From Pleurodeles waltl (taxonomy: Eukaryota > Chordata > Amphibia > Caudata > Salamandridae), in NCBI RefSeq assembly GCF_031143425.1, contig NC_090444.1, positions 1,316,523,324 to 1,316,587,323 of the forward strand: a stretch of DNA of 64,000 nt. Direction: 5' to 3'. The translations under genes were made by a program, and so were the position numbers. Numbering within the stretch: the stretch's first letter is position 1; every line of letters begins with the position of its first letter. Of the stretch, positions 56,462-64,000 are shown piece by piece. The notes under the pieces were generated by a model. It ran no database searches. It had not been told where the DNA came from and saw nothing but the letters and a program-made list of their open reading frames with translations.

Positions 56462-57561
56462 ACAGTTGAATAGATGGACATGATACCCTCCCCTCCCTCC
56501 TCTTTCCTTGTTCTTATACTTAGTGGGCTTAGGGGGCTTAGTGTTAGGTTAGTATAGGCTGTTTGTTTAGTTAGTGTTAGTGGGTGGGGGGTAGGGGGTC
56601 CTGCTTGTTTCCTTTTTGACTTATTACATGTGTGGGTGGGTGGGTGGGGGTCTATGTTGGGGTTCTTGTGTGTAAAAAAAAATTAAAAAAAACAAAAAAC
56701 ATAAAAAAACTATTTATCAAAAAAATATGTATTTGTTTAAGATAGTATAGTATGTGTTTAGGTTAGTATGTGTTGTCCTCAATGTGTCCCGTCTCATAAG
56801 GGGGTTGGGGGGTAGATGTTTTGAACGTTTCGTTACATGTGATAAGTAAATGTAGCTTAGGTTAGTTAGGGACAGTTGTGGGTAATGAGTAGTCAGGGTA
56901 GATTAGGGTAGGTAAGATTTTTCCTTCAGTTTCCTCATCTATGGTTAGCTTTTAATAAATATTTGGTTACCCCTTAATAGTATGTGTTGAATGGTACTTG
57001 ATTGTGGGTTTGGATTCCGTGTACATCTCTTTTGTACTATAACATCTGTGTCCTATGCTACAAACAAATTCCAACTGAGCTGTACGATTGGCAGCTAACC
57101 CAGAGCTACCTTGCAAAGTGTCTACCCTTTCTTGCAACCACAATCACAGTTAATATGGATGACAATGTGTTCCTGTTGATAAGTGTGTTTTCAAAGTCAC
57201 TAACAGTGCTTCCAGACTTGATATTGGGGAAACAGTTTTAGGTCTGACTGCAGTGTGATGATCATGCACACCCTTATAAGATGAGTTCTCATTGTCAATC
57301 TTGTATTCTTGTCTTCATGACCCTCATACATCATTTGTGACACAGTTCGTCATGATTACTTATTTGTACGTTAACTCAGACACCTTCATTTGTGCAGTTT
57401 TTTTAGTGTTTACTTAGATTAGTGTGGCATGTTTATTGTGTTATTTTTGCATGTTGACAACATTTAGCGGGCACTATTTGATGACTTAGTTATCCCCTGA
57501 GGAAACACTCTTCTGTCCAACACAGCATGGTGGTCTATGGTTTCTCCCTTCATCAGATTAT
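56462..57561. other. 3' region after Myb-like gene, copy 1
   Basis: T/G-rich untranslated-like sequence, an A-rich stretch (56678-56740) and unassigned sequence up to the duplication junction. A short open frame at 57002-57241 has no motif. Confidence 0.5.
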
Positions 57562-59926
57562 TCCAACTGCATCCAATATTTCCAAGGAATATCTGTGACT
57601 AGAGTTCCATAGAAGCAGAACACAGACAGCACAAGTGCCTCACATATGACATTCATTGCGCACATGACATTCCATGTACACGTCAGCCCATTTCCGAACT
57701 CATCAGACACACATGCACCTGGTCACAACCCACCTGTCGGAAGAGGTCCCTGGAATACTAAGATGTGTACCCTGATAATACCTCCTCTACAAACACAGAC
57801 CAATATTAGCAAACCAGTGTGCTACACCCTTTTCTAAGGTATGTCATTGTCAAAGAACATCTGACTGCATGGACTTCAGGTCAATTTATACACTGTCTTC
57901 TAGTTTCAAAGCCCTGTTAGCACATGTAGATTGCTTCCCCTTGTGAAAATGTCTGTTGGCCCTTAGAATGCAAGTCTCACCTACAGGACTGGTGAGAAAC
58001 AGATGCAGCCCACACCTGTGAATACCTCCATGCACACCACCCATTACAAAAAGCACTGCCCCTGATGATGCCTGGAACAGCATAGTAGTAGCCATTATGT
58101 CAAATACATCGTCAACCATTGATAGTAATTAAGCCGTGTAACACAGCCCTTGGGTTCATTTGGCACCTTCAAAAACACAGGACATACACAGATGGACATG
58201 TCAGCTGTCAAGTTTGTCCTCCAAACAGTCTCAGTCATACCACTGATTATGTAATTTGTCCAGTAGCTGGCTCCTGAATCATCTTGCATTCTGTCAGCCT
58301 GACTGTCAACTGTCTGCGTCACATTAAAGTATCCCTGTGTCTACATATGTACCACACTTGCGTTGTCAAACCTGCCATTCATCAGGGGGCATTGGGCATG
58401 GGCTTCTACCATGCATACACAAATACATTGTATAGCATCATCTGCCTTTTAACTGTACCATTTGAGTTAAATCCTCTTGGAAATGCAAAATTCATGGCCC
58501 ATCCCTTTTCTGGGTTGCATTTATGCATGAATGACAAAGTGTGACAGTGTCCCAGGGTCATAGGCAGGGCTTGGGTACGGGGCTTTCAGCACAACCAGAA
58601 ACCTCTGATAATGTACATGACTAATACACAAATGTCAGGACCATGACAGTTCACACACAGCATCACAGTGCGCACAACATAGTGATGCGCCGTGTGTGCT
58701 GAATAGCTGCTAGACTAAACAGCACAGAGGCTATGATGTTCCCAGATGCAGTGGGAAGTGCAGAGGCCAACCTGTGTACAAATGTTGTAATGACACCTGA
58801 CGGAACATGACAATTAAGACATTATCTCACTCAGCACACCAAGGTTGCCCTGTTGACTGTCTCATTACACGTCTTTAGTGACAGGGTGGGACCATCCACA
58901 TGTTGGTTCACATGTCCACATCTACTCTACTCACATTGATCAACAAAGGATACTCAGTAGTTACAGGAATAGCTGCCACTGACACATGATGAGTCTTGGT
59001 CCGAACTGTGACAAATTACATCCCAAAAAATCTACAGGATCATCATTGTACCACACACATGAACAAGACACCTATGTGCAATTGATCACTGGAAATATGT
59101 GGACACGTGTTGTCTTGTATGCTGGTCCACCACAGCCACTTGATAGTTGGGGCTTACTTCTATGGCCTCAACTGTGGTGTCATCATACATATGAGATTGA
59201 CCCTTGTCTGTCTGTGCAAACAACATGGTACCCACTTCCTCAATGCATGTGCATGACTCACTGTGGGATTCATCAACTAGTGCCTAGGAAGCTCTTACCA
59301 ATACTCTAGGACATAGGATGTAGAAATTGTGGACCTTTGACATGAACATGTGTCTGCCATCCATCTGGTGCCTGCTATGTCACATGTGGTGTCTATGTGA
59401 CCCTATAACTTGGAAGTATACTTTGCGGGTGTTGTTACATGTATGACTAACACATGCCCTTGCTCATTCCAATTTTTACTTGCATCTTAGGGTTGGACAC
59501 ATGGACGTCACATTCATACAACCAAATGTACAATAATGCTTCATGTGATGTACACACACACCTGGTCAACCAACAAATTAGTTGTCAAAGCACATACTTT
59601 GAGCCAAAGGCAATTAGGTATTGTACATATGTGCGTCACATTGCTATCCTCTCCTTATGGCAAACATGCACAATTTGTGCCATACATATATGTTGGCCAC
59701 ACATATGACCATCTATGACGTCAGCCACCTGTAAACATACTGTGAAGGGTGTAGTGGATGATGTTCCGCTGCAGTATGATGTCACACATGTGAACAAACA
59801 CCACCAACACCATACTGTCTTCAATTAGCCAATCTCTGATGTGTTCCAAAAGTAAAATAACCAAAAAACATGTAAAAATGCCCCAAACCAGTTAATGCAC
59901 TGTAATTTTGACGTCCCTAGCAGTGT

Positions 59927-60108
59927 GCGTAATTTTTTGTTGCACAAAACTGTATTTGCGTCATTTTTTTTTACGCACACGAGTGAAATAAGCCCGCATC
60001 CAGATATTTGTACAGTCCATGTATCATTATGTGGATGCGGGTTAATATTCACGTCCGTGCGTCAAAAAAAATGACGCAAATACAGTTTTGTGCAACAAAA
60101 AATGACGC
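59927..60108. repeat. Inverted repeat, unit 2 (slightly eroded)
   Basis: Same structure as 52711-52892, but with arm changes that are not compensated (TTTTTTTTTACGCACACG on the left, AAAAAATGACGC on the right). Confidence 0.9.
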
Positions 60109-60533
60109 ATAACACGAAAAAGGTGGGACTTTTCATTCAGGAAGTGATGTAAAAGGATATCCTGTTTACAGACCATGTACAGTGGGTGTACTTTCACTTT
60201 CACTTTGCAGTCTATGATCCTTCTAGACTGTGTGGCTGTGTAGAGAGTGTTGTCCAGAGATTTTGTGCTGTATTTGTCCTGTGTGCTATCTGTAAAGTCC
60301 TTTTGTGAAATACATTTTGTTTGTGTATACTGTAGTACTGTGTTTTGTCTACATTTGTCCATTTATCTTGTGTATTTCTTGTTTGTGGGAGTCTGTTGTG
60401 GGTAGTGTTAATTTGGGGATAGTTGGGCTCTTTTAGTGTTTAGGTTTACTTTTTTTCTGTCTTTTTACCCCTACTTTCACCCATTTCCACTTTCTTTTTC
60501 TTTTACCCCTATTCCTTATCTTCTTCTATAAGT

Positions 60534-63500
60534 ATGTTTGGTAGGCCACGTCTTGGCAAGATGGGGGAAGAGGAGTTGGGGGGCTTCATCTGGCTGGTGA
60601 CACATTTCTTGCCGCTCATGATCCAGGCAGGGGGCAGGGTCATACAGGGCTACCCGACAGAGGCGCGCAGAATCCGGTGGGGAAAGGTGCTGCATCACCT
60701 GCAGCGTGTGTATGCCTGCCAGAGGAGTGACCACCAGCTGAAGCACCGGTGGGCTGACCTCATCACCAGGGAGCAGGATCTCTTGGACCACATGGGAATC
60801 ATGATTGGTGGCACTGTTGGTGAGTACGACTATTGTTATTGTGCACAAATGAATGCTCTGTTGTGACATCAGTGGATTAGTGCAATGTCTGCCACCTAAC
60901 TTGATGACTGTGTGTAATTTTGGGGACATCTGAGGGGATCATTGATGCACTATGGCAAGGATCACAATTGCTAGGTGTCAGGTAGCACGTGCTCAGCAAA
61001 CTTACAGGTAACTTTACCATGAAGGAAATTGGTGCGGCCTTTCTGTCAGCACAGCTAACAAAATAGGAGCCAATCATGTCTATATAGGGTACTATTGACA
61101 GAGAAGTACAGATGTACCAACATTTAGGCCAACTATGTTGACGCAATTGCTAGACTGACTTTAGAATCACTACATGATGCTGAAAATGAGTGCTGCCTTC
61201 ACAACAATTTATAATAGCAAAGTGGCTCAAACATTGGTCTCATGTGAGTCTGGTGAGTGTGGAAGGAAAGCGTTCACAGAAGTACTATGAATGTGTGGGA
61301 TTATTGTGTATCTTAATCTTTTAGGATAAATGTCAGTTTATGGTTTGAATGCATCGTGTAAAGGTGTAAGGTGCCCTCAGCTAACATCGTAAGATGTTTT
61401 TGGGAATTAGTTGAGCCACAATCCAAATATGGATGGCAGACCAAGTGTATGCACATGGCTTTACATCTCCATGGTTGGTGCAAATCACCAGAGCTGGGCC
61501 ACATCAATTGACTATACTGTAACAACAGGATGGCTTACAGGAGTCCCTGCCCCTCCCTCTGTACATTGGGCCAATGTGCACTAAATGCGTCATGGCCACA
61601 AGGCATGTTTGACTGGTAATGCAGTCCTCAAGTAACCAGGCATTGGATGTTTCTCTTGGATGCACATGATGAGACGATTACACTCCATATTTCTTCGTGC
61701 TCACCAATTATGGGTCAAGTTTGCAACCACATGATAGTTAGGGCCAATGTATGTGTGCAGATATGTGTGTAACTGTCACAGGAGACCCATGCTATGTACA
61801 AGTTGGGCGTGAAATATCAGATGCTGTACCATCATGTCTGAATGGCTGCCATTTACTTAATCAGCCTACACATTGTAAATAATACTGATAATGTTGCACT
61901 GTGCACAGATTTTGAGCACATTTCTTCCTTCCATACCTTACAGGTGGACCGGCGCCCTACACTGTGGGAGAGGTGGCGACATTTGAGTACCCCGACCAAC
62001 ACAGCAAGTGTTGATATGTCTGTTATGTATTGTGTTTGCTGGTTATGGACTCGTGTGAGTTGGACGCATAGCAAGGTGTGATGCTGTGGTCAAGTTTTTC
62101 ACTTGTTCCATGAGTGGGAATACAGTTTTCACATGTTTTGAGTTAGCCAATGCGTATCCAATGGTATCATGTAGGGACTGTAGGACATCCCTGTCGGCCC
62201 CACTGTGAGTACAGGGGATAGTCATGTCTCTGACACTTGTATCACCAAGAGTCGCAATGGAAGTCAGCCCCTATTTAGTCAGCCTGTCAGACCCACATTC
62301 TCTAAGATTGGTGGAGCTAATAGCTTCCCAATAGACATCTGCTTCACTATTTACCTACGTAATTTTGAAACAGTAGGTAGAACCTCCTAGCAGCATGTAC
62401 TTCCACATGTAGTGCATCAAGTCTGTGGAACCTGAGTGTAATGGCCTAGGTGTGCATGCAATTGATGCTCATGGGTGTTCTAGCAACTCTGTGTCTGATG
62501 TAAGACAGGCCTCACTGGAAGTATATGTTGTGTGCTAAGTTCTGATTTTCCTGACATGTCTGACCCTATGAGTGCTCTAGGGTTTGCTGACTCCAAAATG
62601 TAGATGGACCTTACCTGTGGTGTGTCTGTAGAGACAAACATGTATGGATTAGCCTATACACTCCTCGGTGTACATGTTGTTGGCAAATTATAGTTGTATA
62701 TCCACCGCCCCCCCTCAAACACGGCCATGGGTTTGTGAATGGGGTACCTAGTATTGATGCTACCAGTATGTTACACATACCTGTGAAGAAGTGACGGTTT
62801 GGTTGCAAAGTAGTATACACACTCAGGTTTGGCACTTGGTACCATACTGGAAATTCCAGTTACAACTTGCAGACCATGTGGCTTTAGTTTTGCTTTTCGT
62901 ACACTGACATTTGTAGCCCAGCTCTTGGTGGAGGATATGCAGCATGATTCTTAGATGTTAACTGTCAGAACTCAGATTGCAAGTCAAGGCCAGTTGTTAC
63001 CCATCTTGTGGGTTATGAATGTGCTTTGTGTGATGTGACCTTTGTTGTCTGGCCTGCCATGTACCTCCTCAGGGACATCCGATGCTCTGTATCGTGATAT
63101 GAGCTGTTAGAAGTACAGTAGATGTATTGTCTGATTAACTTGCTGTGCTGTTTCACACAATGCAGTTACTAATGTGGCACATCTGCATTTGTCTTCACAG
63201 CAGCTAACATGACTCCAGTCTAGGTCCGTGAATTTCAGCGTCGGGCCATGCAATACCAGCAAATCCTGCTGGTGGAGTCGGGGCCGTGCCTCCGGGGCAT
63301 GGTGAGCCTTCCCACAGGGTGGGCCTACTGTGCCCACCACAGCCAACACAGAAACAACCATCAATAAGAGCCAGGTGGCCCCACCCACAGCTGCCACTGT
63401 TGATCCAACATCTGCAGGACTTCCTGGCCCCAGCATTGCCACTGGTGCAGGACAGCCCACACAGACCTCCTCCACCGGTACCCAGACTGCCACTGCTCCA

Positions 63501-63644
63501 GCTGTTGACCCTGCCGCATTCAATAGACTTGAAAACAAGATGGACAAAGTGCTGCGCAAGGTGAGCCACCTGAGCCGGGACGTGCGGCACATTAAACGGC
63601 GGGTCAAGGATATCGAAAGGACCCTCCGGAGGGCCAACCTCTAG
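60534..63644 (+). pseudogene. Myb/SANT-like Harbinger accessory protein gene, copy 2
   Basis: Exon 1 (60534-60819) is intact and nearly identical to copy 1 (Arg to Lys in the GRMGEE segment, and Leu to Pro in HFLLL). Exon 2 (61944-62003) has a Tyr for Asp change, and its donor reads GCAAGT instead of GTAAGT. Exon 3 (from 63201) has TAG at 63221-63223 and a net 32-bp deletion near 63283 that shifts the frame before the Thr/Pro linker and coiled coil (63330-63644). Damage therefore differs from copy 1; only the DNA-binding exon is open in both. Confidence 0.8.
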
Positions 63645-64000
63645 ACAGTTGAATAGATGGACATGATACCCTCCCCTCCCTCCTCTTTCCTTGTTCTTAT
63701 ACTTAGTGGGCTTAGGGGGCTTAGTGTTAGGTTAGTATAGGCTGTTTGTTTAGTTAGTGTTAGTGGGTGGGGGGTAGAGGGTCCTGCTTGTTTCCTTTTT
63801 GACTTATTACATGTGTGGGTGGGTGGGTGGGGGTCTATGTTGGGGTTCTTGTGTGTAAAAAAAAATACAAAAAAACAAAAAAAAACAAAAAACATAAAAA
63901 AACTATTTATCAAAAAAATATATATTTGTTTAAGATAGTATAGTATGTGTTTAGGTTAGTATGTGTTGTCCTCAATGTGTCCCGTCTCATAAGGGGGTTG

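Larger units (their letters stand above)
50344..57561 (+). repeat. Tandem duplication, unit 1 (7218 bp)
   Basis: From TCCAACTGCATCCAATATTT onward the sequence recurs at 57562 with about 1 % difference by eye and few indels. The unit carries a long spacer (50344-52700) without recognisable genes, the palindrome (52711-52892) and the Myb-like gene. Its last part (about 56820-57561) cannot be compared because the second copy leaves the window. Confidence 0.95.
47764..64000 (+). mobile_element. Large PIF/Harbinger element with transposase and duplicated Myb-like gene (right end not in window)
   Basis: The left terminus GGGGCATATTTATACTC and the GTGCGTCAAAAATG/TTGACGCACAACC subterminal palindrome match the MITE at 28862-29779. 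A DDE transposase gene follows (48167-49904), then two tandem ~7.2 kb segments each with a Myb/SANT-like gene. PIF/Harbinger elements normally code for exactly these two proteins (known). No right terminus is seen up to 64000, so it is inference that all of it is one element; part of the right side could be host sequence or another element. Confidence 0.65.
57562..64000 (+). repeat. Tandem duplication, unit 2 (incomplete at window end)
   Basis: Near-identical to 50344-56817, offset 7218 falling to 7183 through small deletions. The right end and any further copy lie outside the window. Confidence 0.95.

Noticed and set aside
1..64000. Host protein-coding genes, tRNA or rRNA genes, CRISPR arrays
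   Set aside because: No host exon chain, cloverleaf or regular spacer array could be supported. CRISPR is not expected in what appears to be a vertebrate genome. The tRNA-like sequence at 2296-2316 is a primer-binding site only.

Overview
The window looks like a stretch of a very large, repeat-filled vertebrate genome, most likely a salamander or newt. This is inferred from Ty3/gypsy elements of the Sushi and Gmr1 types, a DIRS-type tyrosine-recombinase element, L2/CR1-like LINE pieces, PIF/Harbinger transposons, and a hammerhead-ribozyme tandem repeat like newt satellite 2. I see no convincing host gene, tRNA or rRNA. Almost everything is transposon, mostly decayed and nested.

Left part (1-10.9 kb): the end of a Harbinger-type non-autonomous element (1-274), then a minus-strand Sushi-like Ty3/gypsy element (about 1.2-10.65 kb; gag, protease, RT-RNase H, integrase, chromodomain). 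It is split by two later insertions: a truncated LTR element with an initiator-Met tRNA primer-binding site (1688-3920) and a 2.67 kb solo LTR (5426-8097).

Middle (10.9-31.4 kb): a plus-strand Sushi-like gypsy element with LTR, gag, protease and the first half of RT, whose RT resumes about 12.5 kb further on (27345) and runs through RNase H, integrase and chromodomain to its 3' LTR. The 12.5 kb block inside it holds a decayed DIRS-like element, itself broken by a solo LTR (16179-18315, 5-bp TSD), a hammerhead-ribozyme array (19251-20700, 15-bp TSD), a minus-strand LINE (21.1-23.65 kb), a 943-bp Harbinger-type MITE (23938-24880) and a poly(A)-ended fragment; an L2-like LINE 3' end closes the block. 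A second MITE (28862-29779) splits the integrase.

Right-middle (31.4-47.8 kb): nested LTR fragments, then a minus-strand gypsy element with both ~2.4 kb LTRs (36313-38685 and 41805-44210) whose integrase lies upstream of RT, the Gmr1-type order. It is followed by palindrome-rich repeats and a ~370-bp tandem repeat.

Right end (47764-64000): the left terminus of a large PIF/Harbinger element with a two-exon DDE transposase (one stop, one frameshift), followed by a ~7.2 kb segment repeated in tandem. Each repeat carries a three-exon Myb/SANT-like accessory gene and a long perfect or near-perfect palindrome upstream of it. The right terminus lies outside the window.

Most interesting: the TSD-flanked hammerhead array, the Harbinger element with a doubled Myb-like gene and palindrome, and the Gmr1-type integrase-RT order.
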